Positions 1 through 5,727 of a stretch of DNA of 11,892 bases are shown piece after piece; position 1 is the stretch's first letter, and each line of letters opens with the position of its first letter. The notes beneath the pieces are model-generated. The model was not told the DNA's origin. It ran no database searches and saw only the letters and a list, made by a program, of their open reading frames with translations. The stretch is from Clostridia bacterium (GTDB lineage: Bacteria > Bacillota_A > Clostridia > Christensenellales > Aristaeellaceae). Both the position numbers and the translations under genes were made by a program. The stretch is taken from contig JAFQOY010000047.1 in NCBI GenBank assembly GCA_017412025.1, positions 1 to 11,892 of the forward strand, written 5' to 3'.

Positions 1-373
1 CATGACCGGGCGCATCGCGCTGGCCTATATGCGCGACCGTTCCTCCGGCTCGGGTGATTTCAGCCGGACGCAGCGGCAGCGCAAGGTGGTCAGCCAGCTG
101 TTTGACAAGTGCCGTGAGCTTTCGCTGATGGAGCTTATCGGTGTGTATAATCAGGTGTCCTCCGGCATGAAGATGAGCCTGTCGGCAATGGATATCCTCG
201 GCGCGATGAGGAGCGGATACGGCCTGATCACCGACGGCGCGGACTTTGTGGAGCATCACATTCCCAGCGGCGGTACATATTCCTATGGCACGGTGGGCGA
301 CGGTTCCTCTGCGCTTGAAGTGCGATGGAAAAGCAACCGCAGGAGCTTCCACGAGCTGCTTGACAACCCGTAA
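1..373 (+). CDS. LytR-CpsA-Psr (LCP) family protein, C-terminal part
   Basis: Only the last 123 codons or so are in the window; the gene begins upstream and the first full codon is at 2. LCP proteins are membrane-anchored enzymes that move glycopolymers such as teichoic acid or capsule from undecaprenyl carriers onto peptidoglycan outside the cell. The family signature is visible near the start: ALAYMRDR, then a short spacer, then DFSRTQRQRKV, matching the conserved Arg-rich ARxR...DfxRxxRQ segment near the end of the LCP core. The tail after the core is short and closes with a segment (GTYSYGTVGDGSSALEV) like that of LytR_cpsA_psr domains. The stop TAA overlaps by one base an ATG at 373, so the CapA-type gene that follows is probably in the same operon. 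The catalytic N-terminal half and membrane anchor are not visible, and which polymer is transferred cannot be told. Confidence 0.85.
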   Translation, partial: MTGRIALAYMRDRSSGSGDFSRTQRQRKVVSQLFDKCRELSLMELIGVYNQVSSGMKMSLSAMDILGAMRSGYGLITDGADFVEHHIPSGGTYSYGTVGDGSSALEVRWKSNRRSFHELLDNP

Positions 374-405
374 TGAAGACCGATACACAGAATAAGGATG
401 AAACC

Positions 406-1602
406 ATGAAGAACGCGAGATTCTTTGTTTTCCTGCTCAGCTTTCTGGCGCTGGCGCTGACGGCGACGGTCTGCCTGGGCGAGGTGCTGGTTCTGTCCCA
501 GTTTGAGGGCGGAGAGCCGCCTGCAGCCGAAACATGGGAGGACGCCGTCTTTGAGACGCGCAAGTGGTATGAGCGCGAGGATGGAACGGACTGGCGCATA
601 CAGGAAGACGGTTCTGTCATTGTGACGATTTCTGCCACGGGCGACGTGACCATCGGCGGCGACACGCGCAAGCGCAGCAAGAGCATCTTTGACAAGCAGC
701 TCGAGCAGGAACCCTCCGGGCTCAGCTTTCCGCTTGAAAATGCGAGGTCCATCTTTGAGGCGGACGATATGACGCTGGTCAATTTCGAGGGTACGCTCAC
801 CACGACGAAGAGCGCGACCAAGAATTCCTTCTCCTTCGCCGCTCCGCCGGAATACGTGCAGGTGCTCACCTCCGGCAGTGTTGAGGCCGTCTCCCTTGAA
901 AACAACCACATCATGGATCACGGCAAAAAGGGCTACGAGGAGACCTGCAGCGTGCTTGCGGGCGCAGGCATTGCCTACAGCGGGCATCTGGGTTCCTCCG
1001 TCTATACGACGGAGACGGGCGTGAGCATCGGCATGCTTTCCTACCAGACGTTCAACGGGAACTATGCCAACATCTATGCCTCCATCGAGGGAGACATACA
1101 GGCGCTGCGCGACGCGGGCTGCCATCTGGTGATCGTCTCCTATCACTGGGGCGATGAGAAGGACTATGTGCCCAACGAGCGTCAGGTGCCGCTCGGACGC
1201 ACGACGATTGACGCGGGCGCAGATCTGGTCATCGGCCATCACAGCCACCGCATCAATCCGATTGAGGAATACAAGGGAAAGTATATCTGCTATTCGCTGG
1301 GCAATTTCTCCTTTGCCGGCAACATCCGGCCGGACGACATGGACACCTATATCTTCCAGCAGCGCTTCAGGATTTATCCGGATACGGGCGTGGTGGAAGA
1401 CGAGGGCTTCCGCATCATTCCCTGCTCGATTTCCTCGCAGGAGGACGTCAACGATTTCAAGCCTACGCCCATGGACGCGGAGCGCGCGGCCGGCGTTGTG
1501 GAACGGCTGATCGGGCTTAATGCCAAATTCGAAAAGAACCACAAAAAGACGGGCGTGATTGCGGTCGGGGATTATCCGACTGAATGGACGACGCAGTACT
1601 GA
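406..1602 (+). CDS. CapA family (PGA_cap-type) secreted metallophosphoesterase-fold protein
   Basis: Predicted 398 residues. It belongs to the family named for CapA/PgsA of poly-gamma-glutamate capsule synthesis, which has a calcineurin-like fold and is usually exported. Family motifs appear in order: ATGD (77-80), NFEG (126-129), NNHIMDHG (166-173), HWGDE (247-251), GHHSH (277-281) and GNFSF (299-303). Residues 1-25 form a signal peptide or N-terminal anchor (MKNAR, then a hydrophobic stretch ending near VCLGE). I chose the ATG at 406 because AAGGA lies about 8 bases upstream and the hydrophobic segment starts right after it. An in-frame ATG at 373 overlaps the LCP stop but lacks a ribosome site and would add 11 charged residues before the signal. 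The gene follows an LCP gene and ends at a terminator, so a role in envelope polymer assembly is inferred. No capsule synthetase gene is present here, so poly-gamma-glutamate itself is not supported. Confidence 0.88.
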   Translation: MKNARFFVFLLSFLALALTATVCLGEVLVLSQFEGGEPPAAETWEDAVFETRKWYEREDGTDWRIQEDGSVIVTISATGDVTIGGDTRKRSKSIFDKQLEQEPSGLSFPLENARSIFEADDMTLVNFEGTLTTTKSATKNSFSFAAPPEYVQVLTSGSVEAVSLENNHIMDHGKKGYEETCSVLAGAGIAYSGHLGSSVYTTETGVSIGMLSYQTFNGNYANIYASIEGDIQALRDAGCHLVIVSYHWGDEKDYVPNERQVPLGRTTIDAGADLVIGHHSHRINPIEEYKGKYICYSLGNFSFAGNIRPDDMDTYIFQQRFRIYPDTGVVEDEGFRIIPCSISSQEDVNDFKPTPMDAERAAGVVERLIGLNAKFEKNHKKTGVIAVGDYPTEWTTQY

Positions 1603-1614
1603 TACCATCATTCA

Positions 1615-1636
1615 AGCGGGCGCTGCCCGCTTTTTT
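1615..1636 (+). terminator. Rho-independent terminator after the capA-type gene
   Basis: A 7-bp stem AGCGGGC/GCCCGCT with a GCT loop (1615-1631) runs into six T residues (1631-1636). It starts 13 bases after the CapA-type stop. The ribosome binding site of the next gene begins only about 8 bases after the T-tract, so it may act as a partial terminator within a longer operon. Confidence 0.85.
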
Positions 1637-1655
1637 CAGCCATGGAGGAAAGAGC

Positions 1656-2609
1656 ATGAGCCAGAAAACGGATGCGCTGTACGCGCTTTGCGCACAGGCG
1701 CAGGGAAAGGGACGCCTGGTGATCACCGGCCACGACCGAGCGGATGTGGATTCCGCGGTCAGCTGCGTGCTGATGCAGCGGCTGCTTGCAGCGTGGGGCA
1801 TGGATGCGGAGATTGTGCTCTTTGAGCCGGACCGGCAGTCAAGGCGCGTCATGGCACGCTTTGGCATGGACGCTGCGGCGCTGCAGGGGCAGACGGAGGA
1901 AGGCGACCGTCTGATCCTCGTGGATCATCACCAGACGCTGCACGCGGGTCATGTGATCGCCTGCGTGGATCACCATCCGACGGATTATCCGCCGGCGTTC
2001 CCGTATGTGCTGCTGGAGGCGTCCGGCGCGTGCGCGGTGATGGTTCTGAGGCTGATGCAGGAGGCTGGCGTTCCGGTGACGGAGGAGGACGAGCGTCTGG
2101 CCGTCACGGCGCTGTATCTGGACACGATTGCCCTGCGCAGCGCGAAGATCACGCCGGAGGAAGCGGCATGGGGCAGGGCGCAGGCCGCGCGCCTGGGGCT
2201 TGACGAAAGCTGGCTGTGCCGGGAGGGCATGGGCCTTCGGGATATGACGCTGCCGCCGCAGGAGCTTGCGATGCTGGGCAGAAAGGTCTATGACTTTGGC
2301 GGAAAGCGCGTCTTGTCCACCTATGTGCAGACGGACGCGATGACGCCGGAGAGGCTGGAGGCGATTCTGTCCGTCATCAGGGAAGAGATTGTGAAGGAGA
2401 AGGCGGCGCTGTGGGTGTATCTGGTGCATGATCCCGTGCGCATGCGCACGACGGAGTATGACATTGCGCCTGACGGGAAGATAATGAAAACAGACTATGG
2501 ATTTCTGGCCTCGCGGGGCAAGGACGTGATGCCGCGCGTGGAGAGGACGATGAGAGAGGAGGCGCGCGCATATGGCGATGATGCCGCAGGCGCTGACAGC
2601 CGCGCTTGA
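1656..2609 (+). CDS. DHH/DHHA2 family phosphoesterase, family II pyrophosphatase-like
   Basis: Predicted 317 residues, close to the usual length of manganese-dependent (family II) inorganic pyrophosphatases. N-terminal DHH domain: GHDRADVDS (25-33), LVDHHQT (88-94), VDHHPTD (104-110) and YLDT (154-157). These supply the expected metal ligands: H26, D30, D32, D90, H106, H107 and D156. A C-terminal DHHA2-like part ends in SRGKDVMP (286-293), resembling the SRKKQ...P substrate-binding segment of PpaC. Differences from true PpaC are DHHQ where DHNE is usual, and SRGKD for SRKKQ. The substrate may therefore be pyrophosphate, polyphosphate or another small phosphate ester or anhydride; I do not assign a symbol. 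Start chosen at ATG 1656 behind GGAGGA (1644-1649); an upstream in-frame ATG at 1584 would lie before the terminator. It has no signal peptide, so it is cytoplasmic. The end overlaps the next gene by 38 bases, implying translational coupling. Confidence 0.85.
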   Translation: MSQKTDALYALCAQAQGKGRLVITGHDRADVDSAVSCVLMQRLLAAWGMDAEIVLFEPDRQSRRVMARFGMDAAALQGQTEEGDRLILVDHHQTLHAGHVIACVDHHPTDYPPAFPYVLLEASGACAVMVLRLMQEAGVPVTEEDERLAVTALYLDTIALRSAKITPEEAAWGRAQAARLGLDESWLCREGMGLRDMTLPPQELAMLGRKVYDFGGKRVLSTYVQTDAMTPERLEAILSVIREEIVKEKAALWVYLVHDPVRMRTTEYDIAPDGKIMKTDYGFLASRGKDVMPRVERTMREEARAYGDDAAGADSRA

Positions 2610-3537
2610 GCAAATCACGGACGCGTATGACGGCGCGGGGCTTGAACGCGACGCGAAAACGATCAGTGAAAACTACCGCATGCGGACCGGAAAGGGCGAA
2701 CGCCTGCTGACGCAGGAGCGCGAGGCGGCGGCCTATGCGGCCTCGCGCATGCCGGCGACGTTTGCCGCGGCGCGCGCTGCGCTTGAGGAGGCGATGAATG
2801 CTTCCGGATGCGAGGTGCGCACGCTGCTTGACTGCGGCGCGGGCACGGGCGCGGCAAGCTGGGCTGCGCAGGAACTGCTGAATCTTGACGCAATCACCTG
2901 CCTTGAGCGGGAGGCGGCCATGCGCAGCGTGGGCAGCCGCCTGATGGCGCAGGGCGGCGGCGCGCTCCCGGATGCAAGATGGGAAAACTGGGATGTGACG
3001 GAGGATAAACCTCTGCCGCAGGCGGATCTGGTGATCGAGGGATACATGCTCGGCGAGCTCAGAGAGGAGCTTCGGCTGGCCGCTGCGCGCAGGCTGTTTG
3101 CCGCTGCGGGAAAAATGCTGGTGCTCGTTGAGCCGGGCACGCCGCAGGGCTATGCCAATCTGGCTGCCGTGAGGGCGGATCTGGTCTCCCTTGGCGCGCA
3201 TGTGGCGGCTCCCTGTCCCTCCGGCAGCGCATGCTGCCCGATGCGGGAGGGGGACTGGTGTCACTTTTCTGTGCGCGTGCAGCGTACAAAACTGCATAAG
3301 GCGCTCAAGGGCGGCGACGCGCCGTATGAGGATGAAAAATACGCATATCTGGCGCTGACGAAGGAGCCGCCGGCTGCGCCGTGTGCGGCGCGCGTGCTGC
3401 GCCATCCGCTGATTGCGCCGGGAAAAATCACGCTGACGCTGTGCAGCGGCGGGGAAAAGAACATGCGCGCGGTCACCAAAAAAGACCCGCTGTGGAAGCG
3501 GGCCAGAAAGATCAGCGCAGGGGAGCGTCTGGATTGA
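2572..3537 (+). CDS. Rsm22-type SAM-dependent methyltransferase (small ribosomal subunit associated)
   Basis: Predicted 321 residues. The family is known from mitochondrial Rsm22/METTL17, linked to small-subunit ribosome assembly, with bacterial relatives (COG5459). Visible signatures: SAM-binding motif I LLDCGAGTGAASWAA (85-99) with an acidic residue at E112; VEPGTPQGY (186-194); a cysteine cluster APCPSGSACCP...DWCHF with C215, C221, C222 and C230; PYEDEKYAYLAL (251-262); and a C-terminal basic segment with KKDPLWKRARK (303-313). In the mitochondrial homologue four cysteines hold an iron-sulfur cluster, so a cluster here is plausible but inferred. The start at ATG 2572 has AGAGGAGG about 9 bases upstream, within the end of the DHH gene. 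The gene ends 6 bases before the convergent ECF gene, and I saw no terminator of its own directly after the stop. Whether it methylates RNA or acts as an assembly factor is unknown. Confidence 0.88.
   Translation: MAMMPQALTAALEQITDAYDGAGLERDAKTISENYRMRTGKGERLLTQEREAAAYAASRMPATFAAARAALEEAMNASGCEVRTLLDCGAGTGAASWAAQELLNLDAITCLEREAAMRSVGSRLMAQGGGALPDARWENWDVTEDKPLPQADLVIEGYMLGELREELRLAAARRLFAAAGKMLVLVEPGTPQGYANLAAVRADLVSLGAHVAAPCPSGSACCPMREGDWCHFSVRVQRTKLHKALKGGDAPYEDEKYAYLALTKEPPAAPCAARVLRHPLIAPGKITLTLCSGGEKNMRAVTKKDPLWKRARKISAGERLD
3478..3502 (-). terminator. Minus-strand terminator for the ECF gene, inside rsm22
   Basis: Read on the minus strand, CCCGCT-tccac-AGCGGG (3502-3486) is followed by TC and a run of six T (3483-3478). 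It lies about 40 bases beyond the ECF stop codon and within the last 20 codons of the rsm22-type gene. The stem is 6 bp and GC-rich. No other hairpin with a T-tract was seen near the end of the ECF gene. Confidence 0.65.
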
Positions 3538-3543
3538 GGAATA

Positions 3544-4107
3544 TCAGAGCTTTTCGTATAGCCCCGCATGCCGGAGCGCGGGACGGACAGCGGAAAGCAG
3601 AATGGGCGCGACGATGAAGGCAAAGACGGCGTTGATCATGCTGCCGGGCAGCTTGGTGAGCATCTTCGCGGTCACGGCGTCAAGCGGCAGGCCGTCGATG
3701 AACTGGCCGGCGATGAACGTCTTGAGCATGTAGAGCGCGACGTAAGTGAGTGAGCCGAGCACGCTGCCCAGGATGATCTTTGCGTGATCCGCGGCGTCGG
3801 GGCGGTCTTTTCTGGCGGCATGATAGCCGATCAGGCCGGCGACGGCGGCAATGGCGCCCTTGTTGACAAAGGTGATGATGCACTCTGCGCCCCATCCGGC
3901 GACGATATCGTACAGCCCGGACCCCAGACCTGCGGCCAGAAAACCGGAGGCAGGCCCAAAGAGCAGACCGCACAGCGCGCACAGCGCGTTGGTCATGTGC
4001 AGCTGCGTGCCCATGAACGGAATGCGCAGATAGTTGACGACGAAGACGATGGCAGCCATCAGGCCGATGAAGCAGATTCTGAACGTCTTGTTGCGGCTGT
4101 TTGACAT
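3544..4107 (-). CDS. ECF transporter S component (vitamin-type substrate-binding membrane protein)
   Basis: Predicted 187 residues, typical for S components of energy-coupling factor transporters, which bind a vitamin or precursor in the membrane and work with a shared EcfT/EcfA module encoded elsewhere. The protein is very hydrophobic, with about five or six helices: near 9-27, 38-52, 55-72, 78-96, 110-132 and 155-175. Helix 1 has the small-residue segment GLMAAI (15-20) expected for contact with EcfT. LLFGPASGFLAAGLGSGLYD (48-67) and FVNKGAIAAVAGLIG (80-94) resemble the family's conserved LFGP and KG...G segments. ATG at 4107 is preceded by AAGGAG at 8 bases spacing. A longer open frame reaching upstream through the divergent gene is not credible. 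Substrate is unassigned: I see no riboswitch in the roughly 58-base leader and no biosynthetic neighbour. A dedicated promoter and operator-like repeat lie upstream. Confidence 0.85.
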   Translation of the reverse strand: MSNSRNKTFRICFIGLMAAIVFVVNYLRIPFMGTQLHMTNALCALCGLLFGPASGFLAAGLGSGLYDIVAGWGAECIITFVNKGAIAAVAGLIGYHAARKDRPDAADHAKIILGSVLGSLTYVALYMLKTFIAGQFIDGLPLDAVTAKMLTKLPGSMINAVFAFIVAPILLSAVRPALRHAGLYEKL

Positions 4108-4123
4108 GAAAAGGACTCCTTTC
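4108..4123 (-). promoter_or_regulatory. Ribosome binding site of the ECF gene within a small hairpin
   Basis: On the minus strand AAGGAG (4121-4116) is 8 bases before the ATG. It sits in a short self-complementary stretch, AAAGG-agt-CCTTT (4122-4110), that could partly mask the site. The stem is only 5 bp and AT-rich, so regulation by this element is speculative. Confidence 0.45.
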
Positions 4124-4171
4124 GGGCGCTGCAGTTCAGCATTGCGGGGCGCATGTGCTTTGAATAGGGGT

Positions 4172-4199
4172 ATTATAGCATGAACTGGCCTGATGTAAA
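4172..4199 (-). promoter_or_regulatory. Promoter of the ECF transporter gene
   Basis: On the minus strand TTTACA (4199-4194) is followed after 16 bases by TATAAT (4177-4172), preceded by an extended -10 TG. The predicted transcript start is near 4165, leaving a leader of about 58 bases. The -35 hexamer lies in the loop of the inverted repeat at 4183-4208, which would suit control by a DNA-binding regulator. Confidence 0.7.
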
Positions 4200-4208
4200 G
4201 GGCCAGTT
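4183..4208. repeat. Perfect inverted repeat AACTGGCC-N10-GGCCAGTT
   Basis: Two perfect 8-base arms (4183-4190 and 4201-4208) flank a 10-base centre that contains the -35 element of the ECF promoter. As DNA it looks like an operator. As plus-strand RNA it is a hairpin followed by five T (4207-4211), so it could also end transcription arriving from the rsm22 side. I cannot decide between these uses from sequence alone, and both could hold. Confidence 0.65.
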
Positions 4209-4249
4209 TTTGATTATTGCACCATGCCAGATTTGTGCTGATGCAGGCG

Positions 4250-4278
4250 TTGAGCGGCGGGAGGAAATATGCTATAAT
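4250..4278 (+). promoter_or_regulatory. Promoter of the GT-C glycosyltransferase operon
   Basis: TTGAGC (4250-4255), a 17-base spacer, then TATAAT (4273-4278) with an extended -10 TG at 4270-4271. The predicted start near 4285 leaves a leader of about 27 bases ending in a strong AAGGAGGAT site (4299-4307). It is back to back with the ECF promoter, and both share the same TGCTATAAT nonamer. Confidence 0.75.
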
Positions 4279-4311
4279 GATAGAATCGAATTGGATCCAA
4301 GGAGGATCGCC

Positions 4312-5727
4312 ATGAAGCGGATTGAGGACAGGGCGTTTGTTTCTGCAGGAATGACGCTTTTGTATTTTGCTGTGCAGGCGGTATTTATGCATGCACAGCT
4401 TGCCTATGCGGCGGACTGGGCGCAGGCGCTGGGTCTTTCGGCGATGTATACGCTGGTATACGGCGGCTTTGTGGCCGTATATGCGCGGCTGCAGAAGCCC
4501 GAAAGGAAGGAGCTGCTGTTTACCGGATTGCTGGCTGCGGCGGCGATGCTGGCACGCGTGGCCATGCTCGATTTTGTCACGGCGGATTACCGCGCGTTTC
4601 TCTCCGGCTGGATTGAGGCGTTCCGCCAGGGCGGGGCGAGGATGCTGGCTGAGAACGTGGGCGACTATAACCTGATCTATCAGTATTTTCTGCTGATTGT
4701 CTCCAGGCTGCCGTTTAAGGATCTGTACATGATCAAGTGGTTCTCCGTGGCGTTTGACTACGCTCTGGCGCTTGGGATGATGCGTGCTGCGGGGCACTAC
4801 GGCGGAGAGAAGGCGAAACTGCCCGTGCTCGCGCTGATGCTGGTCATCCCGACCGTGCTCCTTGACGGCGCATGCTGGGGGCAGTGCGACAGCGTGTATG
4901 TGTTTTTCATCGTGATGAGCCTGTATTTTCTGGAGACGGACAGGCCGTTTTTTTCCGCGGCGATGCTCGCCGTATCCTTTGCCTTCAAGCTGCAGACGAT
5001 TTTCTTCTTTCCGATCGTGCTGCTGGGGCTGATCCATGGGCGGTATAAGCTGCGCCATGCGGCGGTGTTTGCGCTGACATATGTGCTGACGCTGGCTCCG
5101 GCCGTGCTGTGCGGCAGGCCGCCGCTGGATGCGCTGATGGTGTATGTCAATCAGTCGATGAACCAGTATTATCACCGGCTGGTGTACGGCGCGCCGAACC
5201 TGTACATCTTTTTCCCGCTGATGGAGCTTAATACCAAGCCTGCCTTCACATGGCTGCGCAATATCAAGGGGATCGATGCGGACGGGTTGAGCGAGTACCT
5301 TGACATGGATCTTTTCCCGGATCTGCAGCATGCGGCGCTGTATGCCTGCGTGATGCTGACGCTGATCCTGGTGATCTACTGGCTGATGCATTACAGAGAG
5401 GTCACGCCGGATATGACGCTTGACATGGCGCTGCTGTTTGCCATCTTCCTGCCGTTTGTGATGCCGAAGATGCATGAGCGCTACTACGCGCTGGCGGATA
5501 TGCTCTCCGTGCTCTACGCCGTCAGGCACAGGAACCGCAGGTTTATGCCGCTGCTGGTTGTCGGCGCGTCGTTTTTCAGCTATCTGCCCTATCTCACGCG
5601 GCAGCATGCGGTCGATTTCAGGGTATACGCGCTGATGATGCTTGCCGCGCTTGTGATTGTCGCGCGCGATGTGCTTGGAAAGATGCGCGCAAACCGTGCG
5701 GCGCTTGCGAAGGGAGGCGCGTGCTGA
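4312..5727 (+). CDS. GT-C fold membrane glycosyltransferase (GT87/mannosyltransferase-like)
   Basis: Predicted 471-residue polytopic membrane protein. GT-C enzymes transfer a sugar from a polyprenyl-phosphate donor to an acceptor on the outer face of the membrane. Typical features are visible: an acidic motif after the first helices, DFVTADY (87-93, D87 and D92), followed by GDYN (117-120); WGQCDSVY (189-196); FAFKLQ (224-229); YGAPNLYIF (292-300); and PKMHERY (385-391), which resembles the HER/HEK-type motif of lipid-linked-sugar mannosyltransferases. About ten hydrophobic segments are spread along the chain. ATG 4312 follows AAGGAGGAT with ideal spacing; an in-frame ATG at 4180 would start upstream of the promoter. 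Its stop overlaps the next gene (TGATG). The acceptor, perhaps an envelope glycan or glycolipid, is unknown. The family call is firm; donor and product are not. Confidence 0.82.
   Translation: MKRIEDRAFVSAGMTLLYFAVQAVFMHAQLAYAADWAQALGLSAMYTLVYGGFVAVYARLQKPERKELLFTGLLAAAAMLARVAMLDFVTADYRAFLSGWIEAFRQGGARMLAENVGDYNLIYQYFLLIVSRLPFKDLYMIKWFSVAFDYALALGMMRAAGHYGGEKAKLPVLALMLVIPTVLLDGACWGQCDSVYVFFIVMSLYFLETDRPFFSAAMLAVSFAFKLQTIFFFPIVLLGLIHGRYKLRHAAVFALTYVLTLAPAVLCGRPPLDALMVYVNQSMNQYYHRLVYGAPNLYIFFPLMELNTKPAFTWLRNIKGIDADGLSEYLDMDLFPDLQHAALYACVMLTLILVIYWLMHYREVTPDMTLDMALLFAIFLPFVMPKMHERYYALADMLSVLYAVRHRNRRFMPLLVVGASFFSYLPYLTRQHAVDFRVYALMMLAALVIVARDVLGKMRANRAALAKGGAC

Noticed and set aside
373..405. Start of the CapA-type protein at the ATG overlapping the LCP stop.
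   Set aside because: There is no ribosome site before it, and it would put a charged extension before the signal peptide; ATG 406 has both features in place.
283..1611. A 442-codon minus-strand open frame opposite the CapA-type gene.
   Set aside because: It is an antisense shadow rich in Arg, His and Ala with no family resemblance, while the plus strand carries clear CapA motifs.
2377..3405. A 342-codon minus-strand open frame opposite the rsm22-type gene.
   Set aside because: Low-complexity Arg/His-rich shadow; the plus strand is a convincing methyltransferase.
3538..3600. A plus-strand terminator just after rsm22.
   Set aside because: A weak CCCGC/GCGGG pairing exists, but it has an 11-base loop and no T-tract.
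4108..4165. A riboswitch in the ECF leader.
   Set aside because: The leader is only about 58 bases, and I could not match it to preQ1, TPP, FMN or other vitamin riboswitch cores.
3544..5607. A single minus-strand open frame of 687 codons covering the ECF gene and much of the glycosyltransferase gene.
   Set aside because: Only the last 187 codons look like a real protein, with a ribosome site and promoter before the ATG at 4107. The rest is Arg/His/Gln-rich antisense of the glycosyltransferase, kept open by GC-rich codons.
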